A stretch of DNA of 64,000 nucleotides, from positions 202,474,690 through 202,538,689 of the forward strand of contig CP136069.1 in the NCBI GenBank assembly GCA_032622095.1. Reading direction: 5' to 3'. Of this stretch, positions 1 through 12,183 are shown one piece after another. Numbering within the stretch: position 1 is the first letter of the stretch; every line of letters begins with the position of its first letter. The stretch comes from Siphonodentalium dalli. Taxonomy: Eukaryota > Mollusca > Scaphopoda > Gadilida > Siphonodentaliidae. The position numbers were made by a program, and so were the translations under genes. Below the pieces are notes generated by a model. The model was given only the letters and a program-made list of their open reading frames with translations, made no database searches and had not been told where the DNA came from.

Positions 1-1221
1 AATGCTAAAATTACATATTAGTGATTCATATGCATTGTATAGTGCAACATAATATGATCAAATTGGGTGTTGTATTGATGACCTGTCCTGTAGTGAAAGA
101 ACGGTCACTCATGTAATATGTAAACAAACTTCAAACATGGTTTATTTGGATATACAACTTGAATTGGGAACCATATTTGAACTATGTTTAATTAATGAGC
201 TGTATATCTACAAAGGAACGTCAAGCCTAGTTTAACGAAAATTTAATCATTAATATCACTTACAAAAATGGGCCATGGCATGACCATTGTTCGGAGGCCG
301 GAAATATATATATATAGCAATTCCTTTAATATAATATATCGACCAGAGTAGCATTTGGTGCAGGGCGAGGTTTAAATTTATTCTGATTGTACCTATCCTG
401 GAAAATCAAATATCAAGAACTAGGTTCAAAAAAATAAATTTTAAATTTGAAGTCAGTTTCAAAACTATATCTTTCAGTGCCCGGGCCGATTTTTGTGTCA
501 AACTCATATTTAATTTACCAGATCTATTGATTATAATGTTAGGCCATAAAAACGAAATACTTCCTCAGGGAATGATTTTTTATAAGTGATCAAGGAGGCA
601 GGTATATATATTTATTATTTAATGAAAAGAATCAGATATATAGCCTCAATTTCATGTTGAGGCTATTTTTAAATAGAATAGCGAATTGCTATGCAATTAT
701 TGAAGTTGTATAGCAGTTTTCTGAAATTGATTAGCATTTTTTGTTCTCAAAAAAAGATGAGCTATTCAAAGCTATTCACCTGATCACTGTTTCCATAACT
801 AAATCTCTAGCATGTCTTTAATGTTCATAGATAATGGACTCTTACAGATTGCTGACAAATATATTTATGTCCAACGCAAAGCTTGGCCAAGAAATAAAGT
901 GTCCCATTGACAAACGCATAATTATAGTTTCTCAACTCTTTGAGGCAGCTTTCAAAAGATTTACAAGTCGGCAACTAGCTTGCGAATGATACCCGTGATC
1001 GACTCATCGCCGTGTATTAAAACCATCCACAGTTATTTCGATCCCTGTCAGTGATCAACAGGGGAGGTGCTTATAATTTATTATTTATACTTAATTAACT
1101 TAACGATGAATTAATTATTATAATCAATAAATTTGAAATCAAGGAAATATGAGATGATACAAACATCGGCCCTGGCACTGAAAGAGTTAATTAAGCCATG
1201 GCTGTTTTGGTTATTTGCATT
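1..1221. other. No gene recognised
   Basis: AT-rich sequence without a supported exon. A minus-strand AATAAA at 1077-1082 may end gene A. Confidence 0.5.
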
Positions 1222-1236
1222 TTAAATAGCACTTAC

Positions 1237-1367
1237 AACTATAACATTTTGTTTCTTCTTGATTCTTCCAAAGCACCTAGCTTTCGAATTTAGAAGCCAT
1301 TTGCCAGCTATTGTTTTGAACTCTTGGTCAGTGAGATCTCTCGTCTCCTTTTGTTTTCTTGCCCCTT
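1237..1367 (-). CDS. Gene A last recognised exon (end of DUF4806)
   Basis: The acceptor TATATTTTCAG ends at 1368 and the first two bases complete a Lys codon split with the previous exon. It encodes 43 further residues, including LTDQEFKTIAGKWL and the basic tail GRIKKKQ, the usual end of DUF4806. A GTAAGT donor lies at 1231-1236. If it is not used, the frame reads five more codons after Val and stops at 1222-1224. A minus-strand AATAAA lies at 1077-1082, so the gene may end here; otherwise a further exon lies outside the window. I saw no convincing exon in 1-1230. Confidence 0.82.
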
Positions 1368-4300
1368 CTGAAAATATAAAAGTCGAGAATAAGTGAAACT
1401 GCACCAGATATAACAAAGTACATTCATTTCTTTATTCAGGCTACAACATTGAAGAATTATATCCAGAGTTTATTATTGTACCAAAACAATTTAAATTTAT
1501 TCAAAAATGTTCAATAAGTAGAGTACATGAAGATAAATTCATGTCTTTTTTTGGTACGGCAAGCCTCCAACTTCACAATCACATGACATTCATAACATGC
1601 CAGAAAAAGTTTTAAAAATATCAGACCAAGGTACAAATTTAACGAGGTTGTCAATGATACTGAACTTAATCGAGCGCAATTTCAGTTAATTTTCACTTGG
1701 TATAGGTTATTGTTTGTTTGATAGGGGTTAGGGGTTTAATGTCACGACATTGCCAGTTTATGGTGGAGGAAATCCACACACTTACAGCTAATGTACTGTA
1801 ACAGTGATTTCAATGGCTGATAAACTCGTCGACCAATATTCCAGGAAAGGTGAGAATTTCATGGCATGCCAGTCTGAGAGCATCTAGTCTTTGTTAAAGC
1901 ATATTTTGTAACATAACATATTTCATGGTACACACAAATGTGGTGGTGAAGTATATTTCAGGAAAATCCAAGATGGTCACCAGGGTCATGTTTTGAGGGG
2001 GGGGGGACTACCAATATTAAAAATAATATTTCACGATTAGTAAATAAATAGACTTTCTAGATCATGCTAAATGATATTTTGGGAAAAAAGGCTGACTGGC
2101 CATGTTCATTTTAAAGTAAAGGTAAAAAGGGTAGGTTCAGTCTACATATAGGTGGCAACCCACAGAATAAATTTCATGATCATTGGTATAATAGACAATC
2201 TAGGACGTGCAACACAACATTTTGGGAAAATATCTATCAACGGCCATGTTTTTCATGAGGTCAAGGTTAAAAGATAAATTTCCTGATCCATTAGAACATA
2301 AATAGACACTCAAGGCCACGCATAAGGATATTTTGAGAAAAACAAAGTTGGCTGATGGCAGCCATATTTTTTATGAGGGTGCCCAAACTACAGGAAAAAA
2401 AATATGTATCCAATATCAGACTTGATCAGCATAACAGGAATTATAATATAAATAATCATTATTTAGATGTTTTGGAAGGAATGACAAATTGCACTTACTT
2501 TTCATCACAGAGATCAAATTCTGGTATTTGCAGAATGCCAGTTTTTTTTCTTTCAAGCTGATGCCAGTATAATTATATTTCACAGCTAACTCCTTGGAAA
2601 GAGTTTTTCTCAGCATGTCTTGTATGACGTCACTGGCACTGCTTCCACCCATGAGTCGATACCTGTTGACCTGAAATTGCAATTAGATTCTTTAGTTAAA
2701 ACCACCAACATCATGGCAACATGAGATGTGCCGAGTGATTTAGACAATTTCCACAAGCAGTTACCGGGTATTTACATGCACTAGACATCATTTATGAAAC
2801 ATGACTTTTTCAGTGTCTCACATCATTAAAACAGAATATTTGTGCTATTTAAAACTTTTCTTTTAAGTCAGTCAAGCCACACCTCTACAATTTTCAGGAG
2901 AAAGCAGTTATAATTGAAAGTCTAACTGGGGGAGGATCGAGGCAGAGGCCTTGACGAATAGGAACAGTCAATTCCATTTCTCTGGTCATACATGGGGGGA
3001 CAAATTTTAGAAGACTATTTGAGGGATGGCATGCAATATTAGGGTTTTTAAAAATAAAAATAAATAATTAGACAAATTTCAATGGTAAATATGATGTATC
3101 CAGTATTTTAATGCCATGCGTTAAACATGGAAATCAACGGTCAACAGAAACAGTGCAGCACCACGAGCAAGAATAATTTGTTAATGAAGAACAATATGCA
3201 AGTGAATGAAGAACAATATGCAAGTGTAAGTGTAAGTGTAAGTGTAAGAGCTAGAATCAATTTTCATGATTCCTTTGAGGGATTATTTTTTTCAAAGCTG
3301 AAGTTGAATAGCAATAAGACTTAGTGTGTGCAGTGCTGTTTTGGCAGGATTCACTGGTAATTTTCAAAATTTTAGGAGGTGCCATTATGGTTCACCTTAA
3401 ATGACCCCATGAGGGCCATCTTTGGTTGATGTCAAATGTTAAAAGGGGGCCACTCTGCCAGGAAGACCACTCAGTCAATTTAAGTTTGTGTGCTGATGCA
3501 GGAATATTTGGATTCAAGATTTAAATAGATCCAAATATAATACTGTGGATTAGAGAGAGAAGTGGACTATTAGCATATTTTGTTGCACAGAACACATAGG
3601 TTGCTTGTACGAAATTAGATGACAATTTGAAACCAAATGAAGACATGCAAGTCAGCATCAACTAACTACCGGCAAGGTGAAATGTTTGGTAGCCATACAT
3701 TCTAAGCTTCCTTTACAATTATTTGCTAACACGCTCACGCTGTAACTTCGCCAAAATGGTTTAATCATGAATTTGTCTGCATAATTTTAAATTTAGGCGA
3801 TCGACTGCAGCTCAGGGCAATCACCTGTCTGAAAATGACAAGCCTGACCTTATGTAACACGTCCCCAGTTGATAATAAAATATACAAAATTTATCCATTA
3901 AATTATGTCTGGATTGTGCCAAGGATCACTCCAGACCTGATTTACTGAACCGGTGTTTTGAATTTAATTATTTGATACCATTGACTATTCAGAACAAGTT
4001 GGGAGTTATTGATGTAGATATTGGGAGATCCCGATGATTCACAATGGGAAATGGGACCCAAAATCGGCCAAACAGAAAAAAAAACACATCCCTGAACAAT
4101 CTACCAATATTCACTATGCAGATCGTCATATATTAACTCACCATATGCTTTTGGACAGAGCTTGAACTGAGTTTCTCTTCCAATTCATTTAGGTCATCTA
4201 CTGTTTCCATGGGGAGACTTATCTCCAGGCCAGCTGGATCAGAGTCCTGCAAAAGAAATATTTATTCTTTAACATCGGCCACAAATAGAGATCAATAACA

Positions 4301-7300
4301 AGCAAATATGTAATTCCAATACCATATACAAACAAAATAGATACATTTTCTTTTAAGCATTCCGAAAAAACGTATTTGAACGTATTTAAATAAATAAATA
4401 TTTTGTACAATTCCTACTCAAGTCATAAAATGTACTATAATGAATTTATATTGCAATCATATTTTTATCTGAGCTCATCAAAGAATTCAATTTGGGATGA
4501 GTCATTATTACATGAATTCATGTGTCGTGTTTACAATGTGGTTAGCTTATGGTGGGGTGACAGCAATCACCATATGATAATAACATCTCCTTGCAAGTCG
4601 CTTCCTGGCAATCAAGGGAATTGGCTGTTACACAATGTATTTATAATATAGTCTGATAATATTAGAGCAATCTACATGGAAAACACTATATTTTTAAACA
4701 AACTTTGTACACTCGTGTATAGGACATAATTTTGGGGCAATGTGTGAGTCAATCATTGTTAATTAATGATATATGGATTAATGCGCAACAAGCTCAGTTG
4801 AAACAAAAATGAACATTGCTTATCTCTTTAACCTACCAAGCATGGCACAGCAGATGTAGGATAATGCGATCATGTCGTATTAATCAGTGCTTTTGAAATG
4901 TGAATGTGCCATGGTGTGCAATGCCTATATAGTATTCCTTGGTTGCAACCCTGAATATCATGATTATCCCACTGAAATGTAATTAGGTACCTCATTGGCA
5001 TTCCGGTCTACCAGTTCAGCTCTTTAAAATGACTGCAGTTGGTTACTTTTCAGGAACTAAGACTAGGGCTTGTCACGATTCGACTGATCATCGACAGGAC
5101 AATATTGATTAGTTTTTTTGCTAATCATTTAATCAGCAGTTTTAACGTTCGGTTTCAGTTATAGATGCTCGGCCATTCAGGGTTCCACCAGAACAAATAA
5201 TCCCAGGTAAAATGGATACATTTCCCACGTAATTTCTTGTAATGGCTCAGTATATTGGTATATTTATCATCATCTTAAGCAACCTACGTCAGTGTTTATT
5301 TCTGTACTACTTTGTTCATATTTCACAAGGTTATTATATAGGTACGATTAATCGATAATCGTTGATTAGTTTCGGCCGATTATTGATTAGTAAATATATT
5401 TTATTGTGGCATCCCTACCGTAACTAAGACAACTGGAGTATCAATTGGCGATGTGCACTGGGTCCCGAGTGGAAAACCCACTATATAAGTGTCAGTCTTT
5501 ATAATTATGACTAAAACTGCTTACCCCTTCTCTTTGATCATTCATTTTCAACATGGCCTGCTGCAGATCTTTTATAGCCGTCGTGTGTTTTTCTGTTGTC
5601 TCAATAAGTTTGATCAACAGAGCTGTAACAAAAAGGTTTGGTAGTATTAGATATCAAATTAATATATGAGCCGAACTGAGCAAATCATCTGCAACATGCA
5701 GACATTAATATGCATTTTCGAACAAAGTTTCAAAAACAATTGTGATATGATCAAAAATAAATTCATGGTCTAGATCTGATCCATATCAATAGACATTAAA
5801 CAATGGTGCGTCCATGAGATGAGGCATATCTGAAGTAATGATACCGAATGACAGATCAATGTAGCTCTCATCATATAAAAATTGCAACTCTTTACCATAA
5901 ATCAATATCACAAGAAGAAGCCAAGACAATTGTCAAGTAGTACATGTAGCATCATGTATGAACATGATTTTTAAGTACACATGTAGCATCATGATTTTTA
6001 AGTAAAAGAGTGCTTTATTACCACGCTCAGTCATCTTGTCAAATCTTGAGTGTGGAGCAACAGGTGATCTGGATGGTGACCTGAATGCTGTAGATCTACC
6101 GGCAGGTGGTGATGGTGACTCATTAGGTGCATTTCTTATGGGAGATCTGATGGGTGACCTGATTGGTGACCTGGTTCTCTTGTTTCTGAAGGGATCAGAA
6201 ACTTTGGGTGGCGGTTGTTCATTATCTGATGAGATACAGGCCCTTGAGGGCACTCTGTAATTATAGATAAAAATATTTAAAAAGAATGTTTATACAAGAG
6301 CACGCCATCGTTAATTAGGAGTGTATAAAAATTGTTTGCCCATAATAATTACTACATGCATATATATAAATAATTAATCACATTTCCAGCACGAAACCGA
6401 AGGATCAGATGAATTTCAATTCAAAAAAGGGCCATTACTGCAACAAAAACAAAAATGGGTCACTATTTATACATTAAAAATAAAAGGGGTAGCAGGGGGG
6501 GTGCACAATTGAAAAATTGGGCCCCTACTTAACACTTCTGGAAAAAATTCTAAGTCGAAAAATGGGTATAACTCATCGGACTGAACCCATATTCGAACCA
6601 AATAGTTCAAGAGAGAATTGGACTAAACCGAAAAATTAGCAGAATTCACGCAAAAATCATCGGACCATACGCAAATTCGCACTTGACCTGTATTTTGATA
6701 TGATTGAGCCACATACCAAGTTATTATTCTTGCTCAAGTAATCGATCGGAAACCAAAATGTTAACAGACGGATGGACAGATATTCTTCTAGTGTTGAAAT
6801 GATTAATCGATTAGTCGAAATCGACGCGATTATTAAATTAGTCGATCCCGAAATATGCATCGACTAGTCGAGAAAAAGCACTACCTAAGTGCTATCATGA
6901 CAGCAGTGCCATTGCATGGCAATATTATCACGTAATCTGTAACAGTTAATACATATTAACTTCTTAGAGCTTATTGCATTGTTCCTTTAACTCAATATAC
7001 GTACACATAACACTGTATCATTATACAAGCATAACGGCCCTGCCCTTGCAAGTTAAACTTTTTGTGGGGTCCTGTTGATATATACATGTTATATATTATA
7101 ATTATATTGAATACGAAATAAATCTTATTATTGAATCTTAACGATGCCACTGCCAGTCATACACGAGCGGTGAACTCCATGACCTGAACTGAAACCAATG
7201 TATGCACATGTACCGGTATGCGCGGTTTCTTTTATGTTGATCATCAAAGACACAAAGTGTCGCTGCCGACCGAACACTGTCTAGTTCAATGGGAACAATT

Positions 7301-10300
7301 GACCAGTGAAAACTTCTAGAGTAATGATGCAACAAAATGGCTTCAATGATATACAAAACATAATTCGCAACATGTCAAGCTGGTAAAGTCAACTCAGTAA
7401 CTGAATAGATCCTAGATCATTCTAATACCCATACCGCCCCCCCCCCCACCCCGCGACATGAGGCGCCAATTCAGAGAGACAATAGAACACACCAGACATC
7501 TCGTTAGCGAGACTTACTAACGAGACTTGCCTATTTATTTCCTGGTTACCGGCGACAATTTTGTTTATATAAAATGTTTTATTACCTGCATTCCCCAAAC
7601 CATGAGATTATATGGAGGTTGCAGGAGAGCCTGGTTTAAGGCATCAAATTGGGAGACTTACGGGCAAAACGGGAGATTATATAGTTCACGTGCTTTCTGT
7701 TTTAACGTTCTGAAACGAAGAGTTGGATACTCAAAACTGCACATGGCCCTTTTTATACATCATATGGGCATAGAAACGGGAACTCTTAGAAGGGGTCTGA
7801 CTAGTCGACTAGTAGTCGATTACCTCTGGCGACTAGTCGATTCCTTAAAAACGCTAATCGTTTCAACACTATATTCTTCCAAATTTACATCAACACAATA
7901 TAAAATTGTGTATATTATGTGAAACCATATGGGCTTACATGTGTCTAAAAAGATCAATTATTTCTAAACACAGAATCTTCCCACTTACATTGTAAAGCAA
8001 GACAGCTCACTGCGATAGAAGCCCCCCCCCCCCCCAAAAAAACATTCGTATTAAACATAAACTAACCGTTGCCTCTTACGAGCCCGGGATTCAGCCTCAG
8101 ATGCAACATCTGATACCATCTCAGACAACGTCATCTTCCTCACTGCTGTGTCATATTTGCCTAAAATAAAATAAAAGCTAAAATTAGACTTTGCATTTGG
8201 TTTTGCTGATACCGGCACTACATGTAATACAGGTATATAAATGCAAGCTACTGTATCTGTTCTAGCAAATTTGCCAATAATTAACTTCACAATCAATCAG
8301 CTACAGTAATGCCCTAAACTCTTTTGATGTCAAGGCCAATTTTTTTATCAACCCATATTTCATTTACCGTTAGAGAATACCGGTATGCATGCCTCTTCTA
8401 AGGTCAACTAAATGCTCTCCGGGACTGTTAAGTTTTTATGTTATCGTTTCGGCTGATCTATTGTAGTTAGTGTTCTGGTTGTGAGATCAATTTTGTGTGA
8501 ACCTCTCTTCACTATGTTTCTCTCCTGATCAGAACACAATAACCACAATGGATCCAAGATTCATTAATTTACTTAAATAACAATTTATATGAATCATGTA
8601 CCAGATGTTTATGAAGGCTTCAAGCATTACGCATTTATTCTCAAAATGTAATAAGTCTGATGCAAGCGCTAAGCACAAATACAAGTACTGTTTTAAACTG
8701 CATGTACATGTATTAATGGGATTTCTTATAAAAATGTGTCACCCTTAAACGACATTATGTACTTGAAAAAATGTGCGTTTTTGACATTATTTACCATTTG
8801 AAAGGGATTTTCAAGCACAACACATGTTTTGTGAGTGTACAGTCATTTTCAAAGAATGCCTTGAAAATTGATACTTTCCACTATTGTTATAAATTCTTGT
8901 TCCAAAAAAACAAAAAACAAGAGGTTGTACCAATGGTGCTGAACATACCCCCACATGGGAAAATTTCAAACACAAAGGGATAACAGTGAAACATGAACAT
9001 CATTTAACCATGTGTATGAAGGCATTGTCATACCCGGTAGGTAATTAACATACCAAATTTAATTAAGATTGGACATTCCATTGTGGATGGACGGATGGAC
9101 GGACATATGGTTGACGGACAGACGCAGTCAATTCAGTATACCGGTACCCCCCTCCATTTTTCTTAAATATAAAAATAAAATGTTCCATAATTCTGCTGGG
9201 GCTAAATGCAGGGTCCGCCACCCGGACCCATTCCCCCTGCCGACCTTTGCCATGAAATCCTGTTCATACACAAATAAATGACAATATTAAAAACTTATTC
9301 AGTCTTGTCTGTCTCGGCAGGCTATATATGATATCTAATCCTATTTTCATTAATAATGACCAAATCGAATCGACACAGTACATCTTCAGAAAAAAAAATT
9401 ACAGCATGAACAAACCATAAATAGTGACACCCCACAAATAGTTCCACGGGATTTCCCACGTGATTGGTGTGGATTTCCCTATCAAGGGAGATACATGTAT
9501 CATTGGTTCAATTTACTTCAGAGTATGGGAACGTGGATCATAAAAACTGCCTAATTTATTATCTTGACGTAAATATTGATGAGGCGTTTGTACTAATTCA
9601 TTCATCATTATTCCAACTTGTATAAAACATGTGTATTATTCCAACTTGTATAAAACATGTGTATAATTCCAACTTGTATAAAACATGTGTATAATTTGAG
9701 GCAAATATCTTATCATTTATAGTACTATAAAATTGCGACTTGGCTTACTGTTGTTTTAGGGCAATGGATCGTTAATTTAGTGGTTGCCTCATTGTCGCGA
9801 ACTGAAGCATGAAAACGTTTGGGCTAATGGAGATCATCATTAAAGAATCTTTGTGCAACATTATATACAAGTTCGTGGCTTCTCGTCAATGCCCCATTCA
9901 GAGTAAGAGTTTGTCTAATGCTTGTTCCCGGGCTGTCTTAGATAATCATTCCGATGTGACGTCATCTAGTTGGTTTGAATACACTTGCAGTTAACTGTGT
10001 CACAATAATATCAAAGCTATAATACCGCAGTCATTGAATATCATGCACATGTCCACGATTATTAGTCAGGTCAAGGACGCCCAATGTTTTGCTGCTCTTT
10101 TGCAGTTGAATTGTCAGATACTAATACATATAATTTGATATAAATGTGTGAGACAGGGAATAAAATAAAGACACACAGACACAGTGAGAATGGGTTTGTT
10201 TATTTCTTTTTTTTAATATCGGATTTATCATCTTTTTTAGATTTAGTTTGCGCCGGCATTTTGTCTTGTTGCTTACCTGTGATTGCCATTTGTTTCTCAA

Positions 10301-10780
10301 AGTCCTGATGAATAATGCCCCTCATGACATTCCGATCCATACATGTAACTTGCAGGAAGTTTTTAATAAGGGATATTGGGTTAGAAAGTTGCGACTTTAA
10401 TATAAATCGACCGGTACGGTAAATGGCAAAATTACAGATAAATCGGTCTTCATATATTTAATTATTTACTGGGTTTCCCCCATAGCAGCTACCGGACCCA
10501 TTCCTCCCGACACCTAGCGGAAACCCTGAAATGGCAATATACTTTGGGCATTACGGTACATGCAGCATGATAATTCTACCTGTGGAATGAAGAATCTTCA
10601 CCCGGTGCTTCGTCCAGTCCTCTTTCACCCTGCTGTGATTCTTCGCCTTCTTGGTGGTCTCTGACTTACGTACTGGCCAGTATGTTGTTCGGTGCTTCGC
10701 ATCATACCAGCGTGATGACACGATTGCCACGTTGCGGTCATCATCATCAAGAAACTCGACGACGTGGTATTTGTAGTCAT
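1237..10780 (-). CDS. Gene A: DUF4806-family protein, spliced, 5' incomplete
   Basis: Seven core exons read from 10780 down to 1237: 10580-10780, 8067-8160, 6022-6254, 5525-5622, 4142-4246, 2499-2670, 1237-1367. All have GT-AG borders and the reading phase is kept across every junction, giving about 345 residues. Residues 1-67 form a compact domain (VVEFLDDDD, SSRWYDA, YWP) that I know from the N-terminus of invertebrate DUF4806 proteins. Residues 100-176 are a basic, Ser/Pro-rich linker with three tandem RSPI units and RSPSRSP. Residues 177-209 look helical. Residues about 218-330 match DUF4806 (LPMETVDDLNELEEKL, then KELAVKYNYTG, then TDQEFKTIAGKWLLNSKAR). The molecular function of DUF4806 is unknown to me; a nuclear, nucleic-acid-related role is only a guess from the basic linker. 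The first exon must end in phase 1 and lies above 10780; a candidate donor is at 14545. Family assignment is secure, exact ends are not. Confidence 0.85.
1975..2400. repeat. Degenerate tandem repeat
   Basis: Units of about 120 bp with 'atattttgggaaaa', 'ggccatgtt-tt' and 'ataaatttc-tgatc'. It lies in the last intron of gene A. Confidence 0.55.
2499..2670 (-). CDS. Gene A exon: core of DUF4806
   Basis: Acceptor TTGCAATTTCAG and donor AAAA|GTAAGT bound 172 nt in phase 0 to 1. It encodes 57 residues with YRLMGGSSASDVIQDML and ELAVKYNYTG, the most conserved stretch of DUF4806 ('ELAxxYNWTG'). Confidence 0.88.
2671..4141. other. Gene A intron, no feature
   Basis: Only a short 'aagtgt' microsatellite (3220-3248) next to a duplicated 'gaagaacaatatgcaagtg' stands out. 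Confidence 0.5.
4142..4246 (-). CDS. Gene A exon: start of DUF4806
   Basis: A 105-nt exon between acceptor TTTCTTTTGCAG and donor ATG|GTGAGT, phase 0 at both ends, so it could be skipped without a frameshift. It encodes 35 residues including LPMETVDDLNELEEKL, the family's opening motif. Confidence 0.87.
5064..5422. mobile_element. Short hAT-like element
   Basis: Begins TAGGGCTTGTCACG and ends GTGGCATCCCTA (5417) plus five bases; ACTAAGAC occurs at 5056-5063 and 5423-5430 as the target duplication. The interior is rich in 'attaatcgat'-type motifs. It lies 100 bp from gene A exon 5525-5622. Confidence 0.65.
5525..5622 (-). CDS. Gene A exon: helical linker
   Basis: A 98-nt exon, acceptor TTTTTGTTACAG and donor GGG|GTAAGC, entering in phase 1 and leaving in phase 0. 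The 32 residues (LLIKLIETTEKHTTAIKDLQ and following) are heptad-like and could form a short coiled coil before DUF4806. Confidence 0.82.
6022..6254 (-). CDS. Gene A exon: Arg-Ser/Pro linker
   Basis: A 233-nt exon between acceptor TATAATTACAG and donor CGTG|GTAATA. It encodes 77 residues with three consecutive RSPI units, then SPSPPAG and RSPSRSPVAP. The tandem 12-bp units at about 6138-6173 are visible on the plus strand as 'gggagatctgat' and 'gggtgacctgat'. Low-complexity basic linkers of this type are usually disordered and phosphorylated; that is inference here. Confidence 0.84.
6475..6788. repeat. Dispersed repeat interrupted by the hAT element at 6789
   Basis: Same family as 11475-11842; its 'cggatggacagat' tail runs straight into the target duplication of the hAT insertion. 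Confidence 0.75.
6789..7871. mobile_element. hAT element, same family as 52639-53354
   Basis: Begins TAGTGTTGAAATGATTAATC and ends AATCGTTTCAACACTA, flanked by perfect 8-bp duplications TATTCTTC (6781-6788 and 7872-7879). 1083 bp. It sits at the end of a tandem-type repeat, in the intron of gene A between the exons at 8067 and 6254. A poly-C/CA tract lies at about 7435-7452. No transposase frame is seen. Confidence 0.88.
8067..8160 (-). CDS. Gene A exon 2 of the recognised set
   Basis: A 94-nt exon, acceptor TTTTATTTTAG and donor CAACG|GTTAGT. It joins in phase to the exon ending at 10580 (...KILHST-G-KYDTAVRK). It encodes 30 residues ending in the basic run SRARKRQ. Confidence 0.83.
9440..9850. 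repeat. Dispersed repeat, relative of 33460-33725 plus 37483-37610
   Basis: Shared landmarks in order: 'tttcccacgtgattg', 'gggaacgtggatca', 'attgcgactt', 'gcttactgttgttttag', 'tgcctcattgt', 'gggctaatgg'. Here they are continuous; at 33.7 kb the 3.76-kb element splits them. Confidence 0.75.
9607..9693. repeat. Three 28-bp tandem repeats
   Basis: 'attccaacttgtataaaaca' plus eight bases, three times in a row, nearly identical. Lies inside the dispersed repeat 9440-9850. Confidence 0.9.
10277..10348 (-). CDS. Gene A optional exon (cassette or alternative 3' end)
   Basis: A 72-nt segment preceded by CTTCCTGCAAG and followed by ACAG|GTAAGC. It begins and ends in phase 1, so it can be inserted between the exons at 10580 and 8160 with no frameshift; it would add 24 residues (TCMDRNVMRG, then DFEKQMAIT). 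If the donor is ignored, the frame continues to a TAA at 10200-10202 with a Lys-rich tail, and an AATAAA (10199-10204) overlaps that stop. The acceptor is weaker than the others. Coding status is inferred from the open frame, phase and splice sites only. Confidence 0.5.
10469..10529 (-). repeat. CAGGGTTTCCGC short repeat, copy 1
   Basis: On the minus strand CAGGGTTTCCGCTAGG to GGGGGAAACCCAG. Related sequences are at 37859-37923 and 44238-44302 (plus strand). Confidence 0.6.
10580..10780 (-). CDS. Gene A first recognised exon (N-terminal domain)
   Basis: A 201-nt exon between acceptor ATTATTTTAG and donor ACAG|GTAGAA, entered in phase 1. It encodes 66 full codons containing YHVVEFLDDDD, VAIVSSRWYD, TTYWPVRKS and DWTKHRVKIL. 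This is the N-terminal domain commonly paired with DUF4806 or BEN domains in invertebrates (from memory). No start codon is available inside the exon ahead of the domain, so an upstream exon is needed. Confidence 0.85.
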
Positions 10781-11232
10781 CTAAAATAATAAAGAGTTAG
10801 ATGTATCGGTACCGGTACATTGGAGTCTTTGGGATGGGTTCCAAATATTGAGTAAAATTCTTCTGTCTGTACATGGCAATATGTATTAGGCTTCTCCGAC
10901 ACACATGACGATGGATGTCCTACATGTACAGCTACCGGTATGCTTTAATTAATCGACCCCTTTACCTGACTGCGGTCATACCGTGACTGCATGTACAACG
11001 TGGTCAAACGATATCCCTGATAACTTTCTGATGAATGGCAACAAGCGGGGACACACTATAAAGTTCAGCTCCAAGTAAAAGGTGTAAGCGGGTTTTCGTT
11101 TGTTTCTTGATAGATATGAATAAAATTTGTTACATACATGTACAATATACATGGGTGTCCATATTGGGATATGGAATATAACAGCATTTGAATGTTTTAC
11201 AAATTCACAAAATTGTTGATTTTATTCAATGT

Positions 11233-11408
11233 CCAAAGTAATTGACCACTTAACCACATCAGAATTATGGGTACTTTTTCAGGATTTAGTCGGAAATATG
11301 GCTTGTTGCCATTCATTGGAAAGCTCTCGACAAGCCATATTTCTAACTAAATCCTGAAAAATTACCCATAATTCTGCCGTGTTAAGTGGTCAATTACATG
11401 TACTTTGG
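11233..11408. mobile_element. Hairpin MITE
   Basis: Arms of about 75 bp ('ccaaagtaattgaccactta' and inverse) around a 23-base loop. Non-coding; one arm is related to 31610-31670. Confidence 0.82.
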
Positions 11409-11474
11409 GTGTTACTGTAAGCAGCCAGCTCAAATTTAAAGGTGTAAGCGGCTTGTTACAGGTACCGGTAGCTT

Positions 11475-11842
11475 TTGTGCACAATTAAAAAATTGGGCAG
11501 AGCCTCCGGCCACTACTGAACACTTTTTGGGGAAAAATTCTAAGTCGAAACTTGGGTATAACTCATCGGACCGAACCCATATTCGAACTTGACGTGTATT
11601 TTTGGCTGAAACGCTCAGATACCAATTTAAAAAAAAATAAAAAATTTTGAATTCATGAAAAAATCATCGGACCATACTCAAATTCAAACTTGACCTGTAT
11701 TTTGATATGTACCACATACCAAGTTTGGTTGTGACAAAATTATCCTTACTCAAGTTATCGATCGGAAACCAAAATTGTTAACAGTCGGACGGACAGACAG
11801 ACTGATTACATTATACGTCCCGTTTTTCAAACGGGCGTATAC
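11475..11842. repeat. Dispersed repeat with 'cggacggacagac' tail
   Basis: Shares with 6475-6780 the stretches 'attctaagtcgaaa-tgggtat', 'cctgtattttgatatg' and 'caagttatcgatcggaaacc'. It ends in an inverted 'acgtcccgtttttcaaacgg'. Confidence 0.75.
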
Positions 11843-12144
11843 AAAATATTGACCAGAAAATGTTGGAATAAAAGTTCGGACAAAATTGTGACCACGGTAC
11901 GACAGACGGACGAACATGCTCACATTTGGTACCGTAGTACCGTACCTTAAATGGTACCGGATTTCTTAAAAGTGACAGATTCTATCACATAGAGGTAAGG
12001 AGCAATGAATTACCACATAAGCAACACTAAATAATTTGGTACCTTAAGTGGTATTTCTTTTGTTATTAGGCCACACCTCCTACCACTCGCACCAAGGTAT
12101 TGCATGTTTGTGCGGGCAGACGGACAAGCTGATTCCAGTATACT

Positions 12145-12183
12145 CCCCCCCCCACAACTCATTGCGGGGGGGGGGGGGGGGGG
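12145..12183. other. C9/G18 hairpin tract
   Basis: Nine C and, twelve bases later, eighteen G. It is the closing inverted repeat of a 'gacggacaag' repeat fragment, with the G-run expanded. Confidence 0.65.

Noticed and set aside
7527-7922. 131-codon plus-strand frame
   Set aside because: It crosses the right end of a hAT element into flanking DNA, so it cannot be an old gene.
9607-9693. CRISPR-like direct repeats
   Set aside because: Repeats are contiguous with no unique spacers, in animal DNA with introns.
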